64,000 nucleotides of DNA from Verrucomicrobiota bacterium (GCA_016935555.1 JAFGQR010000066.1:1-64000); one strand, 5' to 3'; positions 1 through 12,462 are shown, counted from the stretch's first letter. A program made the numbers and translations. The notes: generated by a model from the sequence alone, not told the origin.

Positions 1-114
1 ATGCTGCCAGCTCCCAAAGGCGTCGACAAACTTGATGTCGAACATCTTCGCGCCCGCTTTCCGGGCCATCTCAATCGCGCTCTTCGGGGTGTTGGGTTTG
101 TCGTTTTGTGCCAT
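1..114 (-). CDS. glnA: glutamine synthetase type I, N-terminal fragment (cut by window edge)
   Basis: Only the first 38 codons are in the window; the gene runs off the left edge. The ATG is at 114-112. The visible peptide contains the segment AGAKMFDIKFVDAFGSWQH, which matches the conserved start of GlnA, where a helix is followed by a beta strand of the type VKFVDLRFTDxxGxxQH. Glutamine synthetase makes glutamine from glutamate, ammonium and ATP in the cytoplasm. The gene follows amt by about 100 bases on the same strand, and PII lies upstream of amt, so a glnK-amt-glnA nitrogen-assimilation operon is likely. The identification rests on a short N-terminus plus context. Confidence 0.8.
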   Translation of the reverse strand, partial: MAQNDKPNTPKSAIEMARKAGAKMFDIKFVDAFGSWQH

Positions 115-212
115 AACCAGTAGGGGTTGTTGCTGTGTGTGCGTTGCGGATGTGTTTGGGTTTTGGCAGCGGCGCAACCGGCATGGGGCCGGCGGCGCCG
201 CGCCGGGAGAAT

Positions 213-1640
213 TCAGGCGCCGTGGTAACCTTCCTCGCCGTGCTCGGTGAGGTCGAGGCCGACGGTTTCGGTTTCCTCGCTGACGCGCAGGCCGAGGGTG
301 GCCTTGACGGCCAGCGCGAGGATGAGCGTGGCGGTTACGGAAAGGGTGAAGGTGAGGAGGATGGCTTGGATCTGGGACATCAGGAGGCCGTCGGCGACGG
401 TGGCGACCAGCGGGTTGGCGTCGGGACTGGCCAGCAGCCCGGTGAGCAGGGCGCCCAGGGTGCCGCCCACGCCGTGAACGCCAAAGGTGTCGAGCGCGTC
501 GTCATAGCCGAACCAGGCTTTGAGCTTCCAACAGGCGAGGAAGGGAACGAATCCGGCCAGCAACCCGATGAGCATCGCGCCGTTGGGGGTCACGAATCCG
601 CACGCGGGGGTGACCACGACGAGTCCGGCCACGATGCCGGAGCAGAAGCCCAGGATGCTGGGTTTGCCTTTGAAGGCGTATTCGGACATGGCCCAGACGA
701 AGCCGGCGGTGGCGGCGGACAGGGTGGTGGTGGTGAAGGCCTGCGCCGCGATCCCGTCGGCGGCCAGGGCGCTGCCGGCATTGAACCCGTACCACCCCAC
801 CCAAAGCATGCCGGTGCCGATCATGCACAGCACCATGCTGTGGGGCGGCATCGGCTCGCGTCCGAAGCCCAGGCGTTTGCCCAGCACCAGGCAGAGCACC
901 AGGGCGGACCAGCCCGAGGACATGTGAACCACCGTGCCGCCGGCAAAGTCGAGCGCCTTGATCCTGGCGCGGGCGTTGAGGGCCCCGCCCATGAAACCGT
1001 CGGAGCCCCAAACCATGTGGGCGAGCGGGAAATACACCGCGAACATCCACAGCAGGATGAACAGCATGATCGCCGGGAACCTCATGCGCTCGGCGATCGC
1101 GCCCACGATCAACGCCGGAGTGATGATCGCAAACGTGAGCTGGAAAATCGCCCACACGTTGTTGGAAATCCAATGGCTGCCCTGGCCCACCGCCCCCCCG
1201 TCCACCCCCTTGAAAAAGGCAAAGTCAAGTCCGCCCAGAAAGGGACTGCCGGGGGCAAACGACAGGCTGTAACCGCACACCCACCACAGGATCGTCACCA
1301 TGCCGGCGATGCCCAGGCATTGCGCCATCACGGAAAGCACGTTCTTGCGCCGCACCAGCCCGCCGTAAAACAGCGCCAGCCCCGGCAGCGTCATGAACAA
1401 CACCAGAGCCGTGGACGTCATCTGCCACGCGTTGTGACCCGGCCCCGGCCCGGCAATCTTGCTCGGCGCCTCGGAGCGCGCGCTGCGCGCGGTGTTGTTC
1501 ATGTAGGCCTCCAGGTCCTCCAGCCGTTCCACCACGGATCGCTCCGGCCCGGGAGCGCCCTCGGCAGCGGCGGCGGCGCACCTGCCGCCCAAAGGAGTCA
1601 GACACGCGATCACACCGAGCAGAATAGCGAGGATTCTCAT
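213..1640 (-). CDS. amt: ammonium transporter (Amt/MEP/Rh family)
   Basis: The protein is 475 residues from the ATG at 1640. The frame is open up to a TTG at 1691, but that extension adds a non-hydrophobic leader and abuts the PII stop, whereas the ATG at 1640 gives a clean signal sequence (MRILAILLGVIACL). After a charged periplasmic stretch come about 11 membrane segments. Family hallmarks are the ALFYGGLVRRKNVLS segment in the first core helices and the pore histidine pair, H239 in GGTVVHMSSGW and H389 in FGVHGVGGTLGA. Amt conducts ammonium across the inner membrane and is gated by PII, whose gene lies 51 bases upstream. The pairing with glnK and glnA is the classical arrangement. Confidence 0.96.
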   Translation of the reverse strand: MRILAILLGVIACLTPLGGRCAAAAAEGAPGPERSVVERLEDLEAYMNNTARSARSEAPSKIAGPGPGHNAWQMTSTALVLFMTLPGLALFYGGLVRRKNVLSVMAQCLGIAGMVTILWWVCGYSLSFAPGSPFLGGLDFAFFKGVDGGAVGQGSHWISNNVWAIFQLTFAIITPALIVGAIAERMRFPAIMLFILLWMFAVYFPLAHMVWGSDGFMGGALNARARIKALDFAGGTVVHMSSGWSALVLCLVLGKRLGFGREPMPPHSMVLCMIGTGMLWVGWYGFNAGSALAADGIAAQAFTTTTLSAATAGFVWAMSEYAFKGKPSILGFCSGIVAGLVVVTPACGFVTPNGAMLIGLLAGFVPFLACWKLKAWFGYDDALDTFGVHGVGGTLGALLTGLLASPDANPLVATVADGLLMSQIQAILLTFTLSVTATLILALAVKATLGLRVSEETETVGLDLTEHGEEGYHGA

Positions 1641-1691
1641 GCGAGGTTCAACAAGGGCGGACGAAGGGCGACATCGCGGGTGCCATGGCAA

Positions 1692-2475
<784 letters not shown>

Positions 2476-4908
2476 TCAGGGTGTCGCGGGTTCGTCGGTG
2501 ATTTCGTAGATGGTGCCGTTCAGCAGGATGTGAAGATTGCTGCCGACGGCCAGCCAGGGAAGGGCTTCGGGGTGTTTTCGCAGCAACTCGAAATACGGTT
2601 CGGAACCGAAGGTCAGGCGCACCCGTCTGGATGGCGACGCCTTCTGCACCTCCGCATCGATCCAGCAGGTCCCGTTGAAATAGAAGGCGCGTCCTTGGAT
2701 GTACCTGCTCGGTTGCGCATAAGGCTGGGCGGCCGGATCGGTTCCCACGCCGGCGCCGAAGGCGGCGTTGGGCAGAGTGTTTTGGCCTGACATCGAGGCG
2801 GGCCCCGGGGCGTACGGCTCGCCGGCTTGCATCCGGAGCGGCGTGGCGCCGGAGGCGCGCGCGAGGCTCTGCAGTGCTTCCGCGGCTCCGGAGTCGATCG
2901 CACCGGCGGTCGCCTCGGCCGACTTCAGCTCGTATAGGAACCGGGCGCCGCCGACGGCCAACTGACCTGAGCGGTGGCGGGTGAAGCCGTCGTAGCCGGC
3001 TGCCAATTCGCGGTGCCATTCCGGCGTCGCGGGTCTGAACGTTCGCGAGTGGTCGGCCAGGCCGCGCCGGCCTTCGTCCTCCACAATCAAGTAGGCCGTG
3101 TACGGCGTGACGATGTTATATTGGCGGGCCAGTTGGGAGACTTCATCCTTTAATTCCTGGCTTTCGCCGCGCAGCCGGATTTCGTCGAGCAGGTAGCCGA
3201 CGCGCCGCGTCGCCCACAGGCGGGGGATGAACTCGTGGCCGCGGGCGGTGTCGGGGAACGTCACATCTTCGGCGAAGCGCCGCGATTGGCCGCCGACCTT
3301 GCCTTCGAGGACGATGGCGCCGGCGCCGCTGCCGGTGTAGCGGCCCACCAGGACGAGTTGGCCGCCGTTGAACAGGTCGGGCAGCGGCGAGGGATAAAGC
3401 CGGGTGAGGCGCACGGCGGCGGGGAACGTGAGGGTGGGGCTGGCGAGGACGGGCTCCTTGATTTTGGTGAAGAAGCTGGAGAGTTTCACTTCGAGGTCCT
3501 CTTCCGGCAGCACATACTGGCTGAACGCGCGCGACTCCTCCGTGATCCGATCGAGCAGGTGCGTGTTCACATCCGTCCCGATGCCGAAGCAGAAGATGCG
3601 CGTCAGCGCCTCCATGCGGCGCGTGGCGTTCTTCACGAGGGCGTTCTCGTCGGTCTCGCCCACGGTGGGCCGGCCATCGGTGAGGAAGATGACCACAAAC
3701 GGCCGCGGGCTGTCGCCCGGGCGCAGCGCGAGCGCGTGGCGCAGGGCGTCGTCGATGGCCGTGCCGCCCATCGGTTTGAGGTCCCGGATGAACGCCTGGG
3801 CCTTGGCCCGGGAATCCGGCGACGCCTCGGTCAGTTCCCGGAAGAGCGGTTCGACCTCGGTGGAGAAGCGGACGATCTCGAATCGGTCCTGGCGATTGAG
3901 GTTTTCGACGCAAAAGGCCAGCGCCTTCCTGGCCTGGTCGAGTTTGGCGCCAGCCATCGAACCGGACGTGTCCAGCACAAACGCGACGTCCTTGGGCAGG
4001 ATCTGGTCCTCACGGGCCTGGATTCCCGGCGAGGCCAGCAACATGAAATAGCCGTCCTCAACCCCGGTCTTGTGGGTCAGCAGCGTCAAATCCAGACCGC
4101 CCGCCTCCCGGGTGAAGAACAACTGGAAATCAGTGTCGGGTTTCACGTTGGCCGCCTCGAAACCCACCACCGCCCGGTGCGCACCCTCGCGCCGGAGGTC
4201 GACCGGGTGGCTGGGTGAGTAGAGGGCTTTCAAGGGCCGCTTCGAATCGAGGGTCACGTGGACACTGAGGTTCCTGAGCGGTTTGGCCGAGTATTTCTCC
4301 GTGTTCAAAGGGAACGTGAACTCGACCAGCCCCGCATCGGCCCGCAGCCACTGCGCATACGCCAGCGTGATCCGCTGCCGACTGTGCGGTTCGATCGGGA
4401 AAATACGCACCTTGAACAGGTCCCGTCCGGCGTATTCGAGCAGGGCCGGGTCGCGCAATTTGCGGACGATGTCGTCGTAGAGCCCGCGCGCCTTGTCGGC
4501 GGCGAGCAGTTCGGCCTCGACCGGCTTGCCGTTGATCTCCATGCTGAACTTCTCGAGCTGCGCCCCTCGGGGAACCGGGAACAGGAACGTGCCTTCGAGC
4601 TGCCGCGCGTTGGGATTGTAGAACTCCTGCTCGACGCGTGTCCGGGCAAACTGGTCGTCGATGACGGCGGTGACCCGGGTGAACGCCACCTCCAGCGGCG
4701 CCCACACCGGCGAGGGCGGCGGCCGGAATTGCGGCGGGCGCGGCGGGGGGATGGGCGGCCTGGGGTATGGCGGCGGGTATGGCAGAGGCGGGATGATGCC
4801 CGGCGGCCGCCGCCAGAAGTCCTCGTCGTGGATGAGGATCAGGCCGGCGCCGGGCGCCTGGGGCGCGAGCATCGCCAGGAGCGCTGCGGCCATGAGTGCG
4901 CGTTTCAT
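2476..4908 (-). CDS. VIT and von Willebrand factor A domain protein, exported
   Basis: The protein is 810 residues from the ATG at 4908, which opens a signal peptide (MKRALMAAALLAMLAPQAPG); an upstream TTG at 4938 is less likely. After the signal comes a proline- and arginine-rich linker (about residues 25-70), then a VIT domain (about 75-210) with the typical VEQEFYNP and GTFLFPVP motifs. A vWA domain follows, with an intact metal-ion-dependent adhesion site (D313-T-S315-G-S317 in VLDTSGSMAG). A further beta-rich region ends the protein. VIT/vWA proteins are relatives of the inter-alpha-trypsin inhibitor heavy chains and probably bind ligands outside the inner membrane. No partner gene is adjacent, and the role is unknown. 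Confidence 0.9.
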   Translation of the reverse strand: MKRALMAAALLAMLAPQAPGAGLILIHDEDFWRRPPGIIPPLPYPPPYPRPPIPPPRPPQFRPPPSPVWAPLEVAFTRVTAVIDDQFARTRVEQEFYNPNARQLEGTFLFPVPRGAQLEKFSMEINGKPVEAELLAADKARGLYDDIVRKLRDPALLEYAGRDLFKVRIFPIEPHSRQRITLAYAQWLRADAGLVEFTFPLNTEKYSAKPLRNLSVHVTLDSKRPLKALYSPSHPVDLRREGAHRAVVGFEAANVKPDTDFQLFFTREAGGLDLTLLTHKTGVEDGYFMLLASPGIQAREDQILPKDVAFVLDTSGSMAGAKLDQARKALAFCVENLNRQDRFEIVRFSTEVEPLFRELTEASPDSRAKAQAFIRDLKPMGGTAIDDALRHALALRPGDSPRPFVVIFLTDGRPTVGETDENALVKNATRRMEALTRIFCFGIGTDVNTHLLDRITEESRAFSQYVLPEEDLEVKLSSFFTKIKEPVLASPTLTFPAAVRLTRLYPSPLPDLFNGGQLVLVGRYTGSGAGAIVLEGKVGGQSRRFAEDVTFPDTARGHEFIPRLWATRRVGYLLDEIRLRGESQELKDEVSQLARQYNIVTPYTAYLIVEDEGRRGLADHSRTFRPATPEWHRELAAGYDGFTRHRSGQLAVGGARFLYELKSAEATAGAIDSGAAEALQSLARASGATPLRMQAGEPYAPGPASMSGQNTLPNAAFGAGVGTDPAAQPYAQPSRYIQGRAFYFNGTCWIDAEVQKASPSRRVRLTFGSEPYFELLRKHPEALPWLAVGSNLHILLNGTIYEITDEPATP

Positions 4909-5077
4909 ACGTGGGATTGGACGGAACGTGGGCGCCAATGCTCCCGTGGCGCTGCGTGCGTCGCGGCCGGCGGGTCAAGTCGGTGCGTTGCGACACATCC
5001 TCTGCCGCCGATCATCCCGGGGGCGATCCTACTGTGTTCTCCGTGCCCTCTTGCCCCATAGCCGGTGTTTTTCCGGC

Positions 5078-6436
5078 TCATGGCCTCACGCCGGATGTCA
5101 TCCGGTCGCGGGCTTGCATTGCCGAACTCTTCGGCGGAGGCACTCCGGGATTCCCCGATGCGGGATTGCCGGAGCGGAGCCGGGAGGTTCCGGGGCTTGA
5201 GGGCAACAGGGAGGCCGCGCCCGAGCGGGCGGCTCGCGGGACGAGGGCGCCGGGGACGTGGGTGAAGTCGAAGTCGGTCACGGCTTGGGCGGCAAGTGTT
5301 CCCAGGGTGGACTGGAGGGGCAGCACGTTGCCCTTGCCGTCCGGATGGACGCGATTGGACAGGAACATCCAGAAGGTTTTCGAGAACGGATCAATCCACA
5401 AACACGTGCCGGTGAATCCCGTGTGGCCGTAGGATCCGAGGGCAAACAGGCGGCCCCGAGGCCGGCTGTAACCGGAATCGATGTCCCAGCCAAACCCCCG
5501 GCGCGCGTCCAGGTGAGGAGGGGTTTGCACTCCGGTCATGTGTTGCACGGTCGCCGGCTGGAAGATGCGCCGGCCGTCCAGGGTGCCGCTGTGGAGCAGC
5601 ATTCGGGCATAGCGGGCGAGGTCGGGCGCGGTGCTGAAGAGGCCGGCGTGTCCGGCCACGCCTCCCATGTAGCGGGAGGTGGGATCGTGCACGGTGCCCC
5701 GCAGCCAGTTCGTCCCCACGCGCTGCGTGGGGGCAATCCGCGCGCGCTTCGAGGCGGGGGGTAGGAAGCCGGTGTCGTGCATCTTGAGCGGCCGGCAGAT
5801 CTCGCGTTCGACAAACTGTTCGAGGCCCATGCCGCTGACGCGCCTCACGATGTCGCCGAGCAGGAAGAAATTGATGTCGCTGTAGCGGAACGCGGCGCCG
5901 GGGGCGGTGCGGAGCTGCTCGGCGCACGCCAGGCGGATCGCCGTGTCGTATCCCTCCCATGCCGGCCGCGTGCTGACGTCCGGGCGCAGCCCCGAGGTGT
6001 GGTTCAACAGCTGGCGGACGGTCACCTGCTCTTTGGCGCCGCCGGTGAATTCGGGGATGAACCGGGCCACCGGGTCGTCCAGGCGCAACTGTCCGCGTTC
6101 GACCAGCAGCATGACCGCGGGGGTGCATGCGACGACCTTGGTCAGCGACGCCAGGTCGAAGATGGTGTCGGGGGTCATCGGCTCGGGCTGCGGCTCCAGC
6201 GCGCGGTGTCCATAGGGCCTGGTGTAGATCCGCCCCCGGTGCTCGAGCCACAACACGCCTCCCGGACAGTTGCTGGCCGCGATCGCGTGGTGAATCGCCG
6301 CGTCCATTTCGCTCAACTTGGCGGCGTTGAAAGCCGGTGGCTTGTGCGCACAGCCGCACACGCCAGCCAATGCGGCGAGCACGGCGCCGGCCGGCATCCA
6401 CCGCGCCCCGGCGCACCACGAACGCTGCGTCCTCAT
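5078..6436 (-). CDS. serine hydrolase of the beta-lactamase (class C/esterase) family, probable lipoprotein
   Basis: From the ATG at 6436 the protein is 452 residues. It has a signal peptide ending in a possible lipobox (VCGC, Cys29), then a class C beta-lactamase-type fold: the S97-L-T-K100 catalytic motif in FDLASLTK, HTSGL near residue 146, and Y185-S-D in place of the second YxN motif. Such enzymes are usually esterases or D-amino peptidases rather than true beta-lactamases. The start is decided by GATGCT lying 7 bases upstream, a -10-like hexamer seen before several genes here; the alternative ATG at 6448 falls inside that hexamer. The substrate cannot be inferred. The gene is divergent from the SDR gene. 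Confidence 0.88.
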   Translation of the reverse strand: MRTQRSWCAGARWMPAGAVLAALAGVCGCAHKPPAFNAAKLSEMDAAIHHAIAASNCPGGVLWLEHRGRIYTRPYGHRALEPQPEPMTPDTIFDLASLTKVVACTPAVMLLVERGQLRLDDPVARFIPEFTGGAKEQVTVRQLLNHTSGLRPDVSTRPAWEGYDTAIRLACAEQLRTAPGAAFRYSDINFFLLGDIVRRVSGMGLEQFVEREICRPLKMHDTGFLPPASKRARIAPTQRVGTNWLRGTVHDPTSRYMGGVAGHAGLFSTAPDLARYARMLLHSGTLDGRRIFQPATVQHMTGVQTPPHLDARRGFGWDIDSGYSRPRGRLFALGSYGHTGFTGTCLWIDPFSKTFWMFLSNRVHPDGKGNVLPLQSTLGTLAAQAVTDFDFTHVPGALVPRAARSGAASLLPSSPGTSRLRSGNPASGNPGVPPPKSSAMQARDRMTSGVRP

Positions 6437-6514
6437 GCCTCCCAGCATCGCGCCGCCTGTCGGAAATTGCACCCTAAAACTCCCGCCCTCGCGCGTCCCG
6501 GGGTGGGCTTTCGC

Positions 6515-6542
6515 TTGACCGCTTGCAGTGCGGCGCCATGCT
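6515..6542 (+). promoter_or_regulatory. possible promoter for the SDR gene
   Basis: TTGACC (6515-6520) is followed after 16 bases by CATGCT (6537-6542) and then 9 bases later by the ATG. The -35 element is good and the -10 element poor. The string ATGCTGGGG recurs just before other starts in this window, which is the main reason for listing it. Confidence 0.35.
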
Positions 6543-6551
6543 GGGGGCGCT

Positions 6552-7367
6552 ATGCCATCACGACTGACCGATTCCTGGGTGTTGATCACGGGGGCCTCGA
6601 GCGGGATTGGCGCGGCGGCAGCCCGCGCCTTTGCGGCCGAGGGCGCCAATGTGCTGCTGGGCGCCCGCCGGTTGGACCGCCTGCAGGCGGTTGCGGCGTC
6701 TGCGCGTCACGCCGGCGCGCCGAACGCAATGTTCCATGAGTTGGACGTGAGCCGGACGTCCAGCGTGGATGCATTTGTGGAGTGGGCGAAGGACCAAATC
6801 GAGCGTTGCGGGCCGCACGGCAGGTCGCCGGCGGCGTTGGACGTGCTGATCAACAACGCCGGGGGCGCCAAGGGGCTCGATCCGGTGGCGGACGGCAAGG
6901 ACGACGACTGGGAATTCATGATGCAGACCAACGTGCTCGGGTTGCTGCGCGTCACGCGCGCCTGTCTGCCGCTGCTGGTGGACCAGCCGGGCAGTTGCCT
7001 GCTCAACATCGGCTCCATTGCCGGGCGGCAGGGCTATCAAAACGGCGCCGCCTATTGCGCCGCCAAACACGGCGAACGCGCCATCACCCAGGCCCTGCGC
7101 CTCGAACTGTGCGGCAAACCCGTCCGCGTCTGCACCGTGGACCCGGGCTTTGTCGAAACCGAATTCTCCCTGGTCCGATTCCACGGGGACGCCGGGCGCG
7201 CCCGGAAGGTTTACGAGGGCATGGTGCCGCTGAGGGCCGAGGACATTGCGGAGGCGCTGGTTTGGGTGGCTGCGCGTCCGCCGCATGTGTGCATTGACGA
7301 GCTGGTCATCAAGCCCACCGACCAGGCTGCCATTGACAAGGTCCACCGCCGAACCGCCAGCGCCTAG
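6552..7367 (+). CDS. short-chain dehydrogenase, YdfG-like (NADP-dependent 3-hydroxy acid/serine dehydrogenase type)
   Basis: A 271-residue cytosolic oxidoreductase with the classical SDR layout: cofactor motif TGASSGIG (13-20), NNAG (101-104), active-site Ser155, Tyr168 and Lys172 in YCAAK. The C-terminal third (TEFSLVRFHGDAGRARKVY and PHVCIDELVIKPTDQ) resembles the E. coli YdfG group, which oxidises L-allo-threonine, serine and 3-hydroxy acids with NADP. The ATG at 6552 is preferred over a GTG 24 bases upstream because homologues begin close to the cofactor strand. The gene stands alone, divergent from the serine hydrolase and convergent with the beta-barrel gene. The substrate is inferred only from family resemblance. 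Confidence 0.9.
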   Translation: MPSRLTDSWVLITGASSGIGAAAARAFAAEGANVLLGARRLDRLQAVAASARHAGAPNAMFHELDVSRTSSVDAFVEWAKDQIERCGPHGRSPAALDVLINNAGGAKGLDPVADGKDDDWEFMMQTNVLGLLRVTRACLPLLVDQPGSCLLNIGSIAGRQGYQNGAAYCAAKHGERAITQALRLELCGKPVRVCTVDPGFVETEFSLVRFHGDAGRARKVYEGMVPLRAEDIAEALVWVAARPPHVCIDELVIKPTDQAAIDKVHRRTASA

Positions 7368-7563
7368 CCCGAGCCGGCGCGCGCTGCCGCAGTCAAGGGA
7401 CTGGCGCGCCGACGTGTCCGCCGGTCCGGTTGATGGCCCCGATGCGCGTCCACATGTTGGAGATTCGCCCTTCCCATGAACCGCACTTCCCCACCCCGAG
7501 GGCAGGGCGAGACTCCGTCGAGCCCAAACTCCCCTGCATCCCGCATCGAACGGCGCATCCGCC

Positions 7564-8901
7564 TCAGAAGGTGTATTTGAGTCCCAGGGAGACGAGGTGG
7601 CGGGTGTATTCGCGGCCGTCGGCAAACGCGGTCGGCCCCGGTTCGACGTCGGCCCGGTTGTCCACCCAGTCATAGGAGTAACTGGCTTCGGCTGCCAACT
7701 GGTCGGTCAGGGCGAACGCGACGAAAGCGCTCGGCGTGTAAATCCAGTCCTCGCGCCCGACAGGCGCCTGCCAGTCGCCGATGTAGAGGGTGAACCCGGC
7801 GCCGGCCGTCCATTTGGGGGAGAAGGCGTGGCGATAGGTGATGTCGCAAGTGATATCTTCATAGACGCTGAAGCTCGAGAAGGCGGGCTGCTGGTAGCGC
7901 CGGTGCGTCAGGGTGATGGTATCCCGTTTGGTGGGCAGGAAGCTGACCGAGGCGTCGACGTAGTAGAGCAGTTCATTCTCGTCGAAGCCCGAGTAGGCCG
8001 GGTGGGTGCTCAGCCGCCGGGCGCTGTAGTGCCGGATATCCGGCCCGAGCGACACATTGAGTTTGAGCCAGTCGGCCGGGGCGCCCTCGACGCCGACGAG
8101 GATGCGGTGATAGGCGCAGTCGTAGGGGCTGTTGGCGTTCATGAGTTTGTATTGATCCTGCCGGCCGTAGCGGTATCCCAGGAGCAAGGTGGTCTTGTCT
8201 GTCACCCTGTAGCCGCCGTCGATCCCGCCGCTGATATCCTGGCGGTCCACGTAGTTTTCATAGACGTAACCCGGGGCGGCCGTCCGCTGGCGGGTCTTGA
8301 AGTCGTGGACGTAGACCGAGGCCGTGGGCCGCACGATGAATTTTTCGCCCAGCGGCTGCGTGGCGCGGAAGCTGTTCCGGAACACAAACGCGGCGCGCCG
8401 GTTGCGCAGCGGAATGCCGCCCACCGCCGGGACATCGCCGGGCCGCGCAAACGTGGGACCCTCGCGGCTGCCGTCGATGTAGAGGAAACTGTTCTTCAAT
8501 TCCCACAAGGCCTTGCCCGCGCTGCCGCTGAAGTTGACTCCCACAGCGTGCGCGACGTAATCCTCCGAGTGCGCGCTGTGATAGAACGCGATGTCCGGGG
8601 TGTAGCTCAGGCCGGCGTGGAAGGCCGTGCAGGGTTTGTAGTCGAGGCCCAGGCGCGGCTGGACCGAAGTGACGAACGAGTCCGTGTCGGGTTCGGCGGG
8701 ACGGTCGCCTTCGTCCTGCAAGTAGACGTTGCTGTCGTAGGTTTCCTTGACCGTCACCCCCGCCTTCCAGGTCAGATTGGTGGAGAAGGTTCCAGCCGGA
8801 ACGCCGGCGGGTGCCGTCAGGGCCACGCCGAGCAGGAGCAGCCAGCAGGACGTCGAACGTGGTCGCAGGTGGAACGGGCCAGATGTCGGGATGGATTGCA
8901 T
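7564..8901 (-). CDS. outer-membrane beta-barrel protein
   Basis: A 445-residue protein from the ATG at 8901, with a signal peptide (hydrophobic core CWLLLLGVALTA) and then alternating amphipathic strands rich in Tyr, Trp and Gly to the end. It finishes with SLGLKYTF, and a terminal Phe is the usual outer-membrane insertion signal. It looks like the outer-membrane beta-barrel (putative porin/BBP2-like) proteins common in Verrucomicrobiota. The start overlaps the final codons of the upstream MFS gene region closely (that gene ends at 8907), so the two are probably co-transcribed. A role in passing the substrate of the MFS carrier through the outer membrane is inference from context. Confidence 0.8.
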   Translation of the reverse strand: MQSIPTSGPFHLRPRSTSCWLLLLGVALTAPAGVPAGTFSTNLTWKAGVTVKETYDSNVYLQDEGDRPAEPDTDSFVTSVQPRLGLDYKPCTAFHAGLSYTPDIAFYHSAHSEDYVAHAVGVNFSGSAGKALWELKNSFLYIDGSREGPTFARPGDVPAVGGIPLRNRRAAFVFRNSFRATQPLGEKFIVRPTASVYVHDFKTRQRTAAPGYVYENYVDRQDISGGIDGGYRVTDKTTLLLGYRYGRQDQYKLMNANSPYDCAYHRILVGVEGAPADWLKLNVSLGPDIRHYSARRLSTHPAYSGFDENELLYYVDASVSFLPTKRDTITLTHRRYQQPAFSSFSVYEDITCDITYRHAFSPKWTAGAGFTLYIGDWQAPVGREDWIYTPSAFVAFALTDQLAAEASYSYDWVDNRADVEPGPTAFADGREYTRHLVSLGLKYTF

Positions 8902-8906
8902 GGCAT

Positions 8907-10205
8907 TCAAGCCGGTTGGGATTCTTTGAAATGCGGGGGTTTGACGAGGAAGGTGACGGTGGCTGCGGCGGCGAGCAGGACGGCGGAGCAGTAATAGGCG
9001 AAGGTGAACACGTGGGTCTGGTCATAGACTTTGCCCGCCAGGAGCGAGAGCATGAACCCGCCCAGACCCCAGGCGGTGAACACGAGGCCGTAATTGACCC
9101 CGAAATTCTTCAGGCCGTAATAATCCTTGGTCAGGGAGGGGAACAACGCCAGGTTGGCGCCGTAATTCGCGCCGATGAGCGCGGACAGGAGGGCCATGAC
9201 GACGGGGTTGGCGAGAAAGCTGCCCTGGCGGGTCACTGCGAGCAGCAGGATGGCGGCGGCCTGAATCACAAAACAAAGGAACAACGTCAGCTTGCGCCCG
9301 ATCCGGTCCGACAACGTCCCCGCCACGATCCGGCCGGCGCCGTTCCCCAGCGCCAACACCGCCACCAGCACAAACCCCAAGGCCAGCCCCGCCTGGTCCA
9401 GCGCGATCTTCGCCAGCTTGGAAATGATCATCAGACCCGCCCCGGCACCGCAGGCATACATGAACCACAACACGTAAAACTGCCACGTCTTCAGCATCTC
9501 GCCGGGGCTGAAGTCCTGCTTCCGCACCGGGCCGGCCGACGCGGCGGCCGGCGGCGTGCCTGCAGGAACATAGCCCTTGGGTGGGGGCGCCAGGAGTTGC
9601 GCCAGTCCCACCACCAGGATCAAAAAACCAATCCCGAACGACATGACCATCGTCGGCAGCCCGTAGGCGGACGTCAGCCACTTGGCCAGCGGCGCGGCGT
9701 AGACGCTGGCCAGACCGAACCCCGAAACCACCAGGCCGGCGATCAACCCCGTCTTGGACGCCGGGAACCATTTCACCGCCGGCGGCGTGGCGGCGGCGTA
9801 ACCGCAACCGATGCCGGCGCCGGCCAGAATGCCGAATCCCAAGATGTAGCCCATCGGCGACGTCGTCTGGCTGGCCAGGATCAAGCCAAGCCCCACCAGC
9901 ACGCCTCCGACCGTGGCCACAATGCGCGGCCCAATCCTGTCCTGCATCCGGCCCGCCGGCACCATGATCAGACAAAACACCAGGCACGCGATCGAATAGG
10001 GCAGCGATTTGTTCGTCTCGGTCCAACCCCATTCGCCGGGCACGCCCTGGCTGATGACGCTCCAGGTGTATAACACGCCCAGGGCGAGATTGATGCCGGT
10101 GCCGGCAAACGTGACCGTCCAGCCGCGGTTTCGCGCGGGCGTGGCAGGCGGGCTGCCAGAGGGTGGGGGAGTGGCGTTGGGTGAGTTCGAGGACGTTGGG
10201 TTCAT
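8907..10205 (-). CDS. MFS transporter, oxalate/formate antiporter (OFA) family
   Basis: A 432-residue inner-membrane carrier with about 12 membrane segments after a hydrophilic, proline-rich N-terminus of some 28 residues. The segment LGVLYTWSVIS in the first helix is characteristic of the OFA family (TC 2.A.1.11), and PAGRMQDRIGPR and SDRIGRK are the loop 2-3 and loop 8-9 MFS signatures. OFA members carry small carboxylates such as oxalate, formate, lactate or pyruvate. Here the gene follows acetyl-CoA synthetase by 193 bases on the same strand, so acetate or another short monocarboxylate is a plausible substrate. That assignment is inference. Confidence 0.88.
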   Translation of the reverse strand: MNPTSSNSPNATPPPSGSPPATPARNRGWTVTFAGTGINLALGVLYTWSVISQGVPGEWGWTETNKSLPYSIACLVFCLIMVPAGRMQDRIGPRIVATVGGVLVGLGLILASQTTSPMGYILGFGILAGAGIGCGYAAATPPAVKWFPASKTGLIAGLVVSGFGLASVYAAPLAKWLTSAYGLPTMVMSFGIGFLILVVGLAQLLAPPPKGYVPAGTPPAAASAGPVRKQDFSPGEMLKTWQFYVLWFMYACGAGAGLMIISKLAKIALDQAGLALGFVLVAVLALGNGAGRIVAGTLSDRIGRKLTLFLCFVIQAAAILLLAVTRQGSFLANPVVMALLSALIGANYGANLALFPSLTKDYYGLKNFGVNYGLVFTAWGLGGFMLSLLAGKVYDQTHVFTFAYYCSAVLLAAAATVTFLVKPPHFKESQPA

Positions 10206-10398
10206 AATGTTGGCTTAGGATCCACAATAGATTCAAACGGGACCGCCTTCCGCAGCCGCCGGCATGGCCGTGCCCCGCTCGGACAAATCCCCCAAACCCG
10301 CGCCGCCGCGCTCACGCGCGCGCCGCCGCGGGCCCGGGCAGAGCAAGGGGGCCAAGACAGAAGGGACGACCGCCGGGGCACTCCCGGCCGCGGCGTGA

Positions 10399-12381
<1,983 letters not shown>

Positions 12382-12462
12382 ACGTTGTGTCTGGTTGGTT
12401 TCGTGTCTCGGTCCGTGCGTTTGTTCAAGATCCGTGCATTTGCGCAGAACCGGGGGCGTCTG

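Noticed and set aside
5078-6436. Serine hydrolase as an antibiotic-resistance beta-lactamase
   Set aside because: SxxK and Tyr motifs are shared with esterases and peptidases, the gene stands alone without an ampR-type regulator, and the YxN motif reads Y-S-D.
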